Positions 31,611 through 39,811 of a DNA stretch of 64,000 nt are shown one piece after another. How positions within the stretch are numbered: the stretch's first letter is position 1; each line of letters starts with the position of its first letter. Made by a program: the position numbers and the translations under genes. Origin of the DNA: Saccharothrix sp. NRRL B-16348 (GTDB lineage Bacteria > Actinomycetota > Actinomycetes > Mycobacteriales > Pseudonocardiaceae). Below the pieces are notes generated by a model. That model was not told the DNA's origin, did not search any database, and saw only the letters and a program-made list of their open reading frames with translations. The stretch lies in the NCBI RefSeq assembly GCF_001280085.1, contig NZ_LGED01000241.1, positions 1 through 64,000 on the forward strand. The letters are read 5' to 3'.

Positions 31611-32510
31611 GTGCGAGCGGTGCGGTTCCACGAGTTCGGTGCGGCGGACGTGCTCGGCGTGGAGGAGGTGCCCGATCCGGTCGCGGGAGCGGGCCAGGTC
31701 CTGGTCCGCGTCACGGCGATCGGCGTCAACTACGGCGAGACGATCATCCGGTCGGGCACGGGCGCGCGGGTGGTGCCCTGGTACGACCTCGCGCCCGGCG
31801 CGCTCGGCGGCGAGGTGGTCGGGATCGGCCCGGACGGCAGGCGGCTGATCGGCTTCGCGCTCGGCGAGGGCTACGCCGAGCTGGCCCTGCTGCCCGAGGA
31901 CGCGGCCGAGGTGCCCGACGGTCTGTCCGACCACGAGGCGCTGGCGCTGTTCCTCCAGGGCACGACGGCGGTCGCCGCGGCGGACGCGGTCCGGCTCGCC
32001 GCCGGCGAACGGGTGCTGGTCGAGGCGGCGGCCGGCGGTGTCGGCAGCCTGCTCGTGCAGGTGGCGGCACGGGCGGGCGCGACGGTCGTGGCCGCCGCAC
32101 GGGGCGCGCGGAAGCTGGCGCTGGCCCGTGAGCTGGGCGCGCACGAGGTCGTGGACTACGGCGAGCCGGACTGGCCGACCGGGGTCGAGCCGGTCGACGT
32201 GGTGTTCTCCTCGGTCGGCGGCGCGGTGGCGCGGCAGTCGTTCGAGCTGTTGCGCGACGGGGGCGGCAGGCTGGCCGTGTTCGGCTTCGCGAGCGGCGAG
32301 CCGCTGGACGTGACCGCGTCCGACGTGTTCCGCAAGGGCGTCGCGGTGCTCGGGTTCGGCAACCCCATGACCCCGGACACCGTGCGGCGGGCGTTCACCC
32401 TCGGGCTGCGCCCGGTGCTGGGCGAGGCGCTGCCGCTGGCCGAGGCCGCCCGCGCCCACGAACTGCTGGAGAGCCGGGCCACCACCGGCAAGGTCGTGCT
32501 GGTCCCCTAG
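31611..32510 (+). CDS. Zinc-free medium-chain quinone oxidoreductase
   Basis: Encodes 299 aa. N-terminal GroES-like domain (VRAVRFHEFGAADVLGVEEV) and Rossmann domain (VEAAAGGVGSLLVQVA) define an MDR enzyme. The Cys pairs of zinc-dependent alcohol dehydrogenases are absent, and VNYGETIIRSG matches the quinone oxidoreductase branch (NADPH-dependent). Likely acts on quinones or other electrophiles. GTG 31611 has GGGAGG about 6 nt upstream. Divergent TetR control is strongly suggested by the operators at 31542-31590. Confidence 0.9.
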   Translation: MRAVRFHEFGAADVLGVEEVPDPVAGAGQVLVRVTAIGVNYGETIIRSGTGARVVPWYDLAPGALGGEVVGIGPDGRRLIGFALGEGYAELALLPEDAAEVPDGLSDHEALALFLQGTTAVAAADAVRLAAGERVLVEAAAGGVGSLLVQVAARAGATVVAAARGARKLALARELGAHEVVDYGEPDWPTGVEPVDVVFSSVGGAVARQSFELLRDGGGRLAVFGFASGEPLDVTASDVFRKGVAVLGFGNPMTPDTVRRAFTLGLRPVLGEALPLAEAARAHELLESRATTGKVVLVP

Positions 32511-32520
32511 CAACCGGCAG

Positions 32521-33684
32521 TCACGGCACCAGCTCGACCTCCACGCTCAACGGCGCGCGGAACGACAGCAGGCCCAGCATCGGCGGCGGCTCGGTCGAGG
32601 CCAGGCGCAGTTCCGGGAACCGCCGCGCGGTCTCCCGCAGCACCACCTCCGCCTCCAGCCGGGCCAGCCCGGCGCCGAGGCAGAAGTGCCTGCCGAAGCC
32701 GAACGCGAGGTGCTTGCGGGCGTTGGGCCGGGCCGGGCAGAAGCGCTCGGGCTCGGCGAAGACGTCCGGGTCCGAGCCGCTGCCCGCGAGCATGAGCAGC
32801 AGCGGCTCGCCCGCCGGCACGTCCACTCCGGAGAGGGTGACCGGCTCGGCCGTGATCCGCCGCCACGTGCTCACCGGCGGATCACGCCGCAGCACCTCTT
32901 CCACGCACGCGGCGGCCACACCCGGCTCGGTCAGGCGCGACCACAGGCCGTCCTGCCGCAGGACCGCGTAGAACGCCGCGGACAGCAGCTGGGTGGTCGT
33001 CTCCTGGCCCGCGATCAGCAGGAAGTAGCACAGCCCGGCCGCGTCCCGGATCGGCACGCCCTGCGCGCGCAACGCGCCGAACAGGTCGTCGCCCGCCGGG
33101 TCGGCGGCCTTGATCCGGGAGGTCAGCCACTGGTGGAACGCGGCGGCGGGCCGGGCCAGCTCGTGCTGCCGCGCCACCGTGACGTCACCCCAGAACAGCT
33201 CCAACGACGCCGTGCTCCACACCTTGAGCGCCTCGACGTCCACGTCGCGGATGCCCATGACCTCCAGCAGCACGATCGCGGGCAGGTCGCGGGCCAGCGC
33301 CGGGTGCAGGTCGGCGCGCCCGTCGAGCCGGTCCAGCCGCTCCGCCGCCAGCTCCGCGATCCGCGGCCCCATCGCCGCCACCCTGGCCGGCGTGAGGAAC
33401 CGGGCCACCAGCCGGCGCAGCGCGGCGTGCGTGTCGGTGCCGTTGTTGGCCAACGTCGGCGGCAGCGAGAACCCGGCCCGCGCCAGCACCCGCAGCACCG
33501 GGCGCGGTATCCCGGTCACCGCGGTCAACGCGTTGTCGGGGTGGAAGCGGCGCGGGTCGGCCAGCACCGCGCGCACGTCGTCGTAGCGGCTGACCAGCCA
33601 CATGCCGGTGCGCTCGTCGCGGTGGACCGGCGCGTTCTCCCGCAACGAGCGCAGATCGGCAGGCTCCGGCTGGAAGAGGTCCAC
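32521..33684 (-). CDS. Cytochrome P450
   Basis: Encodes 387 aa, a soluble class I bacterial P450. Motifs: I-helix LLIAGQETTTQLLSAAF, with Gln-Glu-Thr-Thr rather than the usual Asp/Glu-Thr spacing, K-helix EVLRRDPP, and haem loop FGFGRHFCLGAGLARLEAEV with the Cys ligand. No redox partner is adjacent. GTG 33684 lies 6 nt after TACGGT (33696-33691 on the minus strand), so it is probably leaderless. Its start is only 36 nt from the divergent bioF start, so both may share control. Confidence 0.95.
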   Translation of the reverse strand: MDLFQPEPADLRSLRENAPVHRDERTGMWLVSRYDDVRAVLADPRRFHPDNALTAVTGIPRPVLRVLARAGFSLPPTLANNGTDTHAALRRLVARFLTPARVAAMGPRIAELAAERLDRLDGRADLHPALARDLPAIVLLEVMGIRDVDVEALKVWSTASLELFWGDVTVARQHELARPAAAFHQWLTSRIKAADPAGDDLFGALRAQGVPIRDAAGLCYFLLIAGQETTTQLLSAAFYAVLRQDGLWSRLTEPGVAAACVEEVLRRDPPVSTWRRITAEPVTLSGVDVPAGEPLLLMLAGSGSDPDVFAEPERFCPARPNARKHLAFGFGRHFCLGAGLARLEAEVVLRETARRFPELRLASTEPPPMLGLLSFRAPLSVEVELVP

Positions 33685-33720
33685 GCCGGCACCGTAGCCG
33701 TCGGATGCGACACTGCCGGC
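33685..33720. promoter_or_regulatory. Compact divergent promoters between P450 and bioF
   Basis: The 36-nt gap carries two -10 hexamers: TACGGT (33696-33691, minus) and GACACT (33709-33714, plus). Each ends 6 nt before a GTG start, so both genes likely have leaderless mRNAs and -35 regions inside the other gene's first codons. Confidence 0.55.
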
Positions 33721-34899
33721 GTGAGTGTGCGCACAGGTGACTCGGTGTTCGACTGGATCGACACGCGTGCCGAGGCTCGCGCGAAAGCCGGTCTGGCCCG
33801 CCGGATCCGACCACGGCCGGCGGACTCGACGAACCTCGACCTGGCGTCGAACGACTACCTCGGCCTGGCCCGGGACAAGCGGGTGACGGGCGCCGCCGCG
33901 GCGGCCACGCTCCGCTGGGGCGCGGGCTCGACCGGGTCGCGGCTGGTCACCGGCTCCACCGAGCTGCACACCGAGCTGGAGTACGAGCTGGCGAACTTCT
34001 GCGGCGCGCAGTCCGCGCTGGTGTTCTCCTCGGGCTACGCGGCGAACCTGGGGGCGCTGACCGCGCTGTCCGGTCCCGGCACCGCGATCGTCGCCGACCA
34101 GCACATCCACGCCTCCCTGATCGACGGCACCCGGCTGTCCAAAGCGGACGTCGTGGTCGCCGGGCACTGCGACGTCGAGCAGGTCACGCACGCCCTGGCC
34201 ACGCGCGGCAAGCGGCGGGCGCTGGTGGTGACCGACTCGGTGTTCTCCGTCGACGGCGACCTCGCGCCGCTGGCCGCGCTGGCCGCCGCCTGCCGCGAGC
34301 ACGACGCGGCGCTGGTCGTGGACGACGCGCACGGCCTCGGCGTCGTCGGCGACGGCGGACGTGGCGCGGTGCACGCGGCGGGCCTGGCCAAGGCGCCCGA
34401 CGTGGTGACCACGGTGACGCTGTCCAAGTCGCTCGGCGCGCAGGGCGGCGCGGTGCTCGGGCCGAGCCGGGTGATCAAGCACCTGATCGACACCGCGCGC
34501 ACGTTCATCTTCGACACCGGGCTCGCGCCGGCCAGCGCGGCGGCGTCGCTGGCCGCGTTGAAGGTGCTGCGGGAAGAGCCGGAACGGCCCGCGCGGGCAC
34601 TGGAAGTGGCTCAGGACCTGGCGTTCCGGCTGAAGGAGGCGGGCCTGCGGGTCAGCACGCCGACCGCGGCCGTGGTGTCCGTGCAGGCGCCGTCGCCGGA
34701 GGCGGCGTTCGACTGGGCCGAGGCGTGCCGCGCGCAGGGCGTGGTCGTCGGCTGCTTCCGGCCGCCGTCGGTGCCCGACCGGATCTCCCGGCTCCGCCTG
34801 ACCGCACGGGCCGACCTGTCCGAGGGCGAGATCGAGCGGGCCGTGCGGGTGATCACGGAGACCGGCGCATCCGCAGGTGCGGTATCCCGTCCTCGATGA
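33721..34899 (+). CDS. bioF: 8-amino-7-oxononanoate synthase (or close alpha-oxoamine synthase)
   Basis: Encodes 392 aa of the alpha-oxoamine synthase family. Diagnostic segments: LDLASNDYLGLARD, GAGSTGSRLVTGSTELH, DDAHGLGVVG (PLP Asp/His) and TVTLSKSLGAQGG (PLP Lys). BioF condenses pimeloyl-ACP or -CoA with L-alanine for biotin; KBL-type enzymes are the nearest alternative. GTG 33721 is probably leaderless. No other biotin gene is in the window, but the divergent P450 recalls the BioI-type pimeloyl-forming P450 of Bacillus, an unproven link. Confidence 0.9.
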   Translation: MSVRTGDSVFDWIDTRAEARAKAGLARRIRPRPADSTNLDLASNDYLGLARDKRVTGAAAAATLRWGAGSTGSRLVTGSTELHTELEYELANFCGAQSALVFSSGYAANLGALTALSGPGTAIVADQHIHASLIDGTRLSKADVVVAGHCDVEQVTHALATRGKRRALVVTDSVFSVDGDLAPLAALAAACREHDAALVVDDAHGLGVVGDGGRGAVHAAGLAKAPDVVTTVTLSKSLGAQGGAVLGPSRVIKHLIDTARTFIFDTGLAPASAAASLAALKVLREEPERPARALEVAQDLAFRLKEAGLRVSTPTAAVVSVQAPSPEAAFDWAEACRAQGVVVGCFRPPSVPDRISRLRLTARADLSEGEIERAVRVITETGASAGAVSRPR

Positions 34900-35311
34900 A
34901 CTCCGCGCCCTGCGGCTCGAAGCCGAACGACGCGTAGAAGTCGGCCACGTAGGTCTGCGCGTCCAGCACGCAGGCCACCTGGCCGATCTCGGCCAGCACC
35001 GCCTCCATCAGCCGACGGCTGTAGCCGCGACCGCGGGCGGGACGGGCCGTGCAGACCCGGCCGACGCGGAACGTGCCGTCGGGCTCCTCCAGCAACCGCA
35101 GGTAGGCCTGCGGCCCGGAGAGACTGTCGGCCTCCAGCCAGAAGTGCCGGGTGCCCGGTTCCAGGTCACGCCCGTCCAGGTCCGGGTAGGCGCAGTTCTG
35201 CTCCACCACGAACACGTCGGAGCGCAGCTTGAGCACGGCGTAGAGCTGGTCGGGGGTCAGGTCGGCCGACCACTGCCGGCGCAGCGTCGCCGGGTACGGG
35301 TGTGAACGCAC
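34853..35311 (-). CDS. ElaA-family GNAT acetyltransferase
   Basis: Encodes 152 aa. ElaA hallmarks LYAVLKLRSDVFVVEQNCAYP and DLEPGTRHFWLE precede the GNAT acetyl-CoA loop RVCTARPARGRGYSRRLMEA and the C-terminal FYASFGFEPQG. Substrate unknown. The GTG at 35311 starts 63 nt downstream of a trypsin stop on the same strand. Its 3' end overlaps bioF by 47 nt, tail to tail. Confidence 0.92.
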   Translation of the reverse strand: MRSHPYPATLRRQWSADLTPDQLYAVLKLRSDVFVVEQNCAYPDLDGRDLEPGTRHFWLEADSLSGPQAYLRLLEEPDGTFRVGRVCTARPARGRGYSRRLMEAVLAEIGQVACVLDAQTYVADFYASFGFEPQGAEFIEDGIPHLRMRRSP

Positions 35312-35374
35312 CCCACCGTGGTACCACAGCCACCGATCCGGTCCGGGCGGCGAGGCTCGAATCCGGCGCCCGGC

Positions 35375-36094
35375 TCAGAGCTGGTTTTGGTAGCGGCTCA
35401 GTCGCGTGTAGACGCCCGGTTGGCCGGGCCGGGCGCAGCCGCGGCCGTAGGACACGACGCCGACCAGCTCGCCCGCCACGGTGAGCGGTCCGCCGGAATC
35501 GCCCTCGCAGGCGTCCTTGCCGCCCTCCGGGTAGCCCGCGCACAGCATCGCGCCCGGCCGGTAGTCGGGCACCTCGGCGGCGCACTCGGCGTCACCGCGG
35601 ATCGGCACGTCGACCTCGCGCAGCCGTCGGCTCGGCGCGCTCAGCTCGCCGGTCCGGCCCCAGCCGGAGACCGTGGCCAGCCCCGACGTGGCGGCCCCGA
35701 TCCGGATCGGCCGGTACGGCAGCGGGGCGGCGAGGGTGAGGGTGGCCACGTCGTCGCCCGCGGACACCTCGGTGAACGCGGGGTGCCGCCAGAGCGCGGC
35801 GACCCCCACCGCCCGGCCCTCCGCGGTGTCGAGGTCGGCTCGGCCGGCGACGACGGTCAGGTCGGCGGGCAGCCGGTCGCGGACGCCGAGCGCGGTGCGC
35901 GCACGCGTGCAGTGCGCGGCGGTGACCACCTTGTCCGGTGCGACCAGCGCGCCGCCGCAGAAGAACTGCCCGCCGTCGAACAGCGCCACGGCCCACGGCG
36001 TCACGGGCGCCTCCCGCCCGCCGACGATCGCGTCCGCGGGCAGCGCGGACAGGACCAGCACGAGAACGGCGAAGACCGGCGCGCTGATGCGCAT
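35375..36094 (-). CDS. Secreted trypsin-like protease without propeptide
   Basis: Encodes 239 aa. The signal peptide (MRISAPVFAVLVLVLSALPADA) runs directly into IVGGREAPV, so signal peptidase could yield the active N-terminus with no zymogen step. Triad: His (VTAAHCTR), Asp (GDDVATLTL), Ser (EGDSGGPLT). The Asp six before Ser (KDACEGDS) predicts trypsin specificity, with Glu instead of Gln before the oxyanion Gly. Five to six Cys support disulfides. ATG 36094 has GAGAGG upstream. It differs in activation from the other two proteases here. Confidence 0.93.
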   Translation of the reverse strand: MRISAPVFAVLVLVLSALPADAIVGGREAPVTPWAVALFDGGQFFCGGALVAPDKVVTAAHCTRARTALGVRDRLPADLTVVAGRADLDTAEGRAVGVAALWRHPAFTEVSAGDDVATLTLAAPLPYRPIRIGAATSGLATVSGWGRTGELSAPSRRLREVDVPIRGDAECAAEVPDYRPGAMLCAGYPEGGKDACEGDSGGPLTVAGELVGVVSYGRGCARPGQPGVYTRLSRYQNQL

Positions 36095-36270
36095 GGAGCA
36101 CCTCTCTACGTCATGTGGCCGAACGGGCACCGACGGTAGCGGAACGGCGCGACGGGCGTGACCGGGGTATGAGATCCGGAAAATCTGTTGTTAGAGTGCT
36201 GTAGCGCCGAAGATTCGACGGCCAGTGAGACAGATCACGGCGGTCTGTCCGGAATGTGAGGGAGGTTTCC

Positions 36271-36879
36271 ATGCACCTGGACTTCGCCCAGCTGCCGGCG
36301 TTCCTGATCGCCTGCGCGGTGGTCGTGCTGACGCCCGGCGTGGACGCCTTCCTCCTGCTGCGCACCTCGATGAGGTCCGGCACCCGGGCCGGGCTGCTGG
36401 CGCTGGCGGGCATCCACACCGCGGCGTTCGCGCAGGTCGCGTTGGTGATCTCCGGCCTCGGCGTGGTGATCGCCCGCTACCCCGCCGTGCTGACCGGGCT
36501 GCGCTGGATCGGCGCGGCGTACCTGCTCTACCTGGCCGTGACGATCACCCGCGGGCTGCTGCGGCGTTCGGGCGGCGAGGTGGTGGCGGTCGCGCCGCCC
36601 CGACCGTTCCGGCAGGGGTTCCTGACCAACATCACCAACCCGAAGATGCTGCTGTTCTCGCTGGCGTTCCTGCCGCAGTTCATCGGCACGGGCGACCCGG
36701 CGTGGCAGCTCGGGATGCTCGCCGCCGTGTTCCTCGGGCTGGCCGCGCTGTGGGAGCTGACCATCGTGGTGGCGGCGGCGCGCGTGGCCGGCTCGCTGCG
36801 ACGTCCCGGCGTGACCACGGCGCTGGACGCGGTGTGCGCGGCGGTGTTCCTCACCATGTCGATCGGGCTCGTGCTCTAG
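36271..36879 (+). CDS. LysE/RhtB-family amino-acid exporter
   Basis: Encodes 202 aa with about six membrane helices. The LysE signature appears at LTPGVDAFLLLRTSMRSGTR, AGIHTAAFAQVA and NPKMLLFSLAFLPQF. Likely exports a basic or neutral amino acid. ATG 36271 has GGGAGG 5 nt upstream; the GTG at 36256 is the alternative. A terminator follows at 36901. Confidence 0.92.
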   Translation: MHLDFAQLPAFLIACAVVVLTPGVDAFLLLRTSMRSGTRAGLLALAGIHTAAFAQVALVISGLGVVIARYPAVLTGLRWIGAAYLLYLAVTITRGLLRRSGGEVVAVAPPRPFRQGFLTNITNPKMLLFSLAFLPQFIGTGDPAWQLGMLAAVFLGLAALWELTIVVAAARVAGSLRRPGVTTALDAVCAAVFLTMSIGLVL

Positions 36880-36900
36880 ATCGACGTCCCGAGCCCGGCT

Positions 36901-36929
36901 TGCGGACCCCCGAGGCCCGGGGGTCCGCA
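36901..36929. terminator. Bidirectional terminator between LysE and trypsin genes
   Basis: TGCGGACCCCCG (36901-36912) and CGGGGGTCCGCA (36918-36929) give a perfect 12-bp stem with a 5-nt loop between convergent stops. Confidence 0.8.
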
Positions 36930-36953
36930 CGCCGCCCCGTCACGTCCGCCCGG

Positions 36954-37706
36954 TCAAGCCGCCAGTTGCTCTTCGATCGCGGGAGCGTAGGCGGCGACCT
37001 TGCTGTAGACGCCCGGCTTGTCCTCCCGGGCGCAACCTTCACCCCAAGAGGTGACGCCGATCAGCTTCCCGCCGGCCACGAGCGGGCCGCCCGAGTCGCC
37101 CTGGCAGGTGTCGACGCCGCCCTCCGGGTAGCCGGCGCACGTCATCTCGGCCTGGTCGTACTGGGGGTACGCGGTGCGGCAGTACTCGTGGTCGGTCACC
37201 GGCACGGTCGCGCCGAGCAGGTACCGCGAGGCCGAGCCCTGCTCGCTGGTCCGACCCCAGCCCAGCACCAGTCCGCTCGTGCCCGGCTCGTACAGCGCGC
37301 CGTCGGACGGCTGCGCCAGCGGCAGGGGCGCGTAGTCCACCGGCGTGCGCAACGTCAGCACGGCGACGTCCGAACCCTGGTCCGCGGTCACGTAGTCCGG
37401 GTGGATCCAGATGTCGGTGAGCCGGGCGACCACGCCCTCGGTGCTCTTGCGGTCCTCCCGGCCCAGCACGACCCGCGTGTTGCGGGGCGTCCGGGCCGTC
37501 GCGCAGTGGGCGGCGGTGACGACCTTCGTCGGCGCGACCAGCGTGCCGCCGCAGAACTGGTTGCCTGCCGCGTCGGCCACGTACACCATCCACGGGTGGT
37601 CCGCGATCGACACCCGTTCACCGCCCACCACGCGCTCGTCCACGTCCGCCGTGGCAGTGCCCGCGAGAGCCATCAACAACGTCATCAACAACGCGGCAAG
37701 CCGCAT
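36954..37706 (-). CDS. Secreted trypsin-like serine protease (S1), third copy
   Basis: Encodes 250 aa. Signal peptide ends near GTATA, then a short propeptide DVDER and the mature VVGGERVS. The Arg before VVGG could be cut by another trypsin. Triad: VTAAHCAT, GSDVAVLTLR, CQGDSGGPLV, with Asp six before Ser for Lys/Arg specificity. It is a close relative of the protease at 22367 (shared QGDSGGPLVAGGKLIG). ATG 37706 has a very strong AGGAGGAGG, but that sequence lies in the arm of a perfect hairpin (37712-37742). Confidence 0.95.
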   Translation of the reverse strand: MRLAALLMTLLMALAGTATADVDERVVGGERVSIADHPWMVYVADAAGNQFCGGTLVAPTKVVTAAHCATARTPRNTRVVLGREDRKSTEGVVARLTDIWIHPDYVTADQGSDVAVLTLRTPVDYAPLPLAQPSDGALYEPGTSGLVLGWGRTSEQGSASRYLLGATVPVTDHEYCRTAYPQYDQAEMTCAGYPEGGVDTCQGDSGGPLVAGGKLIGVTSWGEGCAREDKPGVYSKVAAYAPAIEEQLAA

Positions 37707-37711
37707 CGGCC

Positions 37712-37742
37712 CCTCCTCCTGATCAAAGGCGTCAGGAGGAGG
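37712..37742 (-). promoter_or_regulatory. Hairpin that sequesters the trypsin ribosome binding site
   Basis: On the minus strand CCTCCTCCTGA (37742-37732) pairs perfectly with TCAGGAGGAGG (37722-37712) around a 9-nt loop, and the second arm is the Shine-Dalgarno of the trypsin gene 5 nt before ATG. The first arm is an anti-Shine-Dalgarno. It could act as a translational switch, or as a terminator for the M48 protease gene that ends 37 nt upstream. Confidence 0.7.
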
Positions 37743-37778
37743 TTAGCCAGAACGGCCGGTTCCGCTGGGCCAAGTGGA

Positions 37779-38801
37779 CTAGTCCGCCCCGGTGAACTTG
37801 CTGCGCACCTTGCCCGCCGCGCCCACGAGCACGTCGCCGACCTCGTTGAACACCTTCATCAGCGGGTCCTCCGACTCGGCCGCCGACTCCTTGTACGACC
37901 GGGCCGCCGACTTGATGTCCTCGGTGAACGAGCTCGTCGGCCGGTCGTCCTCGCGGCGCTGGTACGTGCCGGTCAGGATGGCGCGGTACTCCTCGCCCGC
38001 CGCCCACTTCTGCAGCTCCGCGGCGCGGACCACGGCCATCGGGTGGGTCAGCGGCCACGTGCGGATCAGCTTGAGGACGCTGTCGCGCACGTCCTCGACC
38101 TGCTCGTACTCCTTGGCCTGCTTGAGGAACTCGGCCGTGTCGACCTGGGTGAGGTCCATGCCGCCCGCCATGGCCACGTGCACGCGCAGCGCGGCGGCCG
38201 GGTCCTGCCCGCACAGCAGGCCGGCGCGGTCGCAGGACAGCTCGGTCTTGCGGTACCACTCGCGCAGCGCGGCGATGATCGCGGTGATCGCCCAGTAGCC
38301 GCCCGGCATCCAGCCCAGGCCGTGCTGCAGCTGCATCAACCGCTGCAGGATCGTCTGGTACAGCGCGTGCCCGGACAGCACGTGCCCCATCTCGTGCCCG
38401 ATGGCGAACCGCAGGCCCTCGGCGTCCAGCAGCTCGATCAGGCCCGTGGTCAGCACGATGAACGGCTTGTCGATGCCCAGCGTCATCGCGTTGGGCACCG
38501 GGTCGCGCTTGACGAACAGCTCCGGCACCGGGTCGACGTCCAGCGTCGCCGCCACCTCGAGCCGGAGCCGGTCCAGCTCCGGGTACTGCTTGGGGCCGAC
38601 CCGGATGCTCGACGCCAGGTAACCCAACCTCTCACCGCGTTCCGTGAACGCGCCCGCCACCGCCTGCAACACCGGGCCGATGCCCGGCACCGCGCGCAAG
38701 ACCGCCAACGCCCCCCGGTCGACCGGGTGCTCGTACGCCCGCGGACTGATGCCGGGGAACCGGACACGCGCGCTCGACCGTTCGATCTCCTCGCTGCTCA
38801 T
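37779..38801 (-). CDS. M48-family zinc metalloprotease
   Basis: Encodes 340 aa. The zinc motif is HEMGHVLSGH (HEXXH) with a downstream Glu in ELSCDRAGLL as third-ligand region. Unlike HtpX it has one weak hydrophobic segment (WAITAIIAAL) and a charged N-terminus (SSEEIERSSARVRFPGISP), so it may be peripheral or cytoplasmic. ATG 38801 follows CACTGT by 7 nt with no ribosome site, hence leaderless. Divergent hydrolase gene 70 nt away. Confidence 0.88.
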   Translation of the reverse strand: MSSEEIERSSARVRFPGISPRAYEHPVDRGALAVLRAVPGIGPVLQAVAGAFTERGERLGYLASSIRVGPKQYPELDRLRLEVAATLDVDPVPELFVKRDPVPNAMTLGIDKPFIVLTTGLIELLDAEGLRFAIGHEMGHVLSGHALYQTILQRLMQLQHGLGWMPGGYWAITAIIAALREWYRKTELSCDRAGLLCGQDPAAALRVHVAMAGGMDLTQVDTAEFLKQAKEYEQVEDVRDSVLKLIRTWPLTHPMAVVRAAELQKWAAGEEYRAILTGTYQRREDDRPTSSFTEDIKSAARSYKESAAESEDPLMKVFNEVGDVLVGAAGKVRSKFTGAD

Positions 38802-38871
38802 GGTTCCCACAGTGCCACGACCCAGGCCCCACCTCTCCCCGATCGGACGAATCGGCGTGCACACTGACGCG

Positions 38872-39804
38872 GTGAACGCAGACGTGCTCGGCGCCGACTA
38901 CGAAACCCGCGCGCTGCCCCTCGGCGGCGGCGACACGACCGCGACCCTGGTGCGCCGCCGCGCGCAGCCGGCCCTGCGCGGCGCGGTGCTGTACGTGCAC
39001 GGTTTCGCGGACTACTTCTTCCAGCGGCACGTCGCCGAGCACTTCACCGCGCGCGGCTTCGACTTCTACGCCATCGACCTGCGCGCGTACGGGCGGTCGC
39101 TGCGGCCGGGCCAGGTGGCGAACTACGTGACCGACCTGGCCGAGCACTTCGAGGAGATCGACGCGGCGGCGCGGGTGATCCGCGAGGAGGACGGCCACCG
39201 GCACCTGGTCGTGATGGGTCACTCGACCGGTGGTCTCATCACCAGCCTGTGGGCGCACGAGCGGCGTTCGGACGACGTGCTGGACGCGTTGGTGCTCAAC
39301 AGCCCCTGGCTGGACCTGGCCGAGCCGTGGCTGGTGCGGACGGTCGGGACGGCGTTGATCCGGGGTGTCGGGCGGGTGGCGCCGAAGCTGGTGCTCAAGC
39401 CCGGCCTGGGGCCGGTGTACGGCGAGAGCATCCACCGGGACCACCACGGCGAGTGGGACTTCGACACGACGTGGAAGCCGATCGAGGCGTTCCCGGTGCA
39501 CGCGGGCTGGTTGCGCGCGATCCGCCGTGGTCACGCCCGGCTGCACCGGGGGTTGGAGGTGCAGGCGCCGGTGCTGGTGCTGCGGTCCGGGCGCAGCCAC
39601 CTCCACGCGAAGCGGTGGACGGCCGAGGCGATGACCGCGGACACCGTGCTGGACGTGGAGCACATGCGGACGTGGGGGCCGAAGATCGGCCGGCAGGTCC
39701 AGGTGGTGCAGGTGGAGGGCGGCATGCACGACCTGTTCCTGTCCGCCGAACCGGTGCGGCGGAGGGCGTTGGCCGAGGTGGACGAGTTCCTGGACGGGAT
39801 CTGA
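38872..39804 (+). CDS. Alpha/beta hydrolase (lysophospholipase-like)
   Basis: Encodes 310 aa. Oxyanion region YVHGFADYFFQRHVAEHF, nucleophile elbow VMGHSTGGLITSL (Ser), an Asp candidate in VLVLRSGRSHLHAK and His in VEGGMHDLFLSAE. This is the serine-hydrolase layout of monoglyceride/lysophospholipid hydrolases; substrate unknown. GTG 38872 lies 6 nt after CACACT (38860-38865), indicating a leaderless message. Convergent beta-lactamase-like gene begins 8 nt beyond its stop. Confidence 0.9.
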   Translation: MNADVLGADYETRALPLGGGDTTATLVRRRAQPALRGAVLYVHGFADYFFQRHVAEHFTARGFDFYAIDLRAYGRSLRPGQVANYVTDLAEHFEEIDAAARVIREEDGHRHLVVMGHSTGGLITSLWAHERRSDDVLDALVLNSPWLDLAEPWLVRTVGTALIRGVGRVAPKLVLKPGLGPVYGESIHRDHHGEWDFDTTWKPIEAFPVHAGWLRAIRRGHARLHRGLEVQAPVLVLRSGRSHLHAKRWTAEAMTADTVLDVEHMRTWGPKIGRQVQVVQVEGGMHDLFLSAEPVRRRALAEVDEFLDGI

Positions 39805-39811
39805 GGACGGC

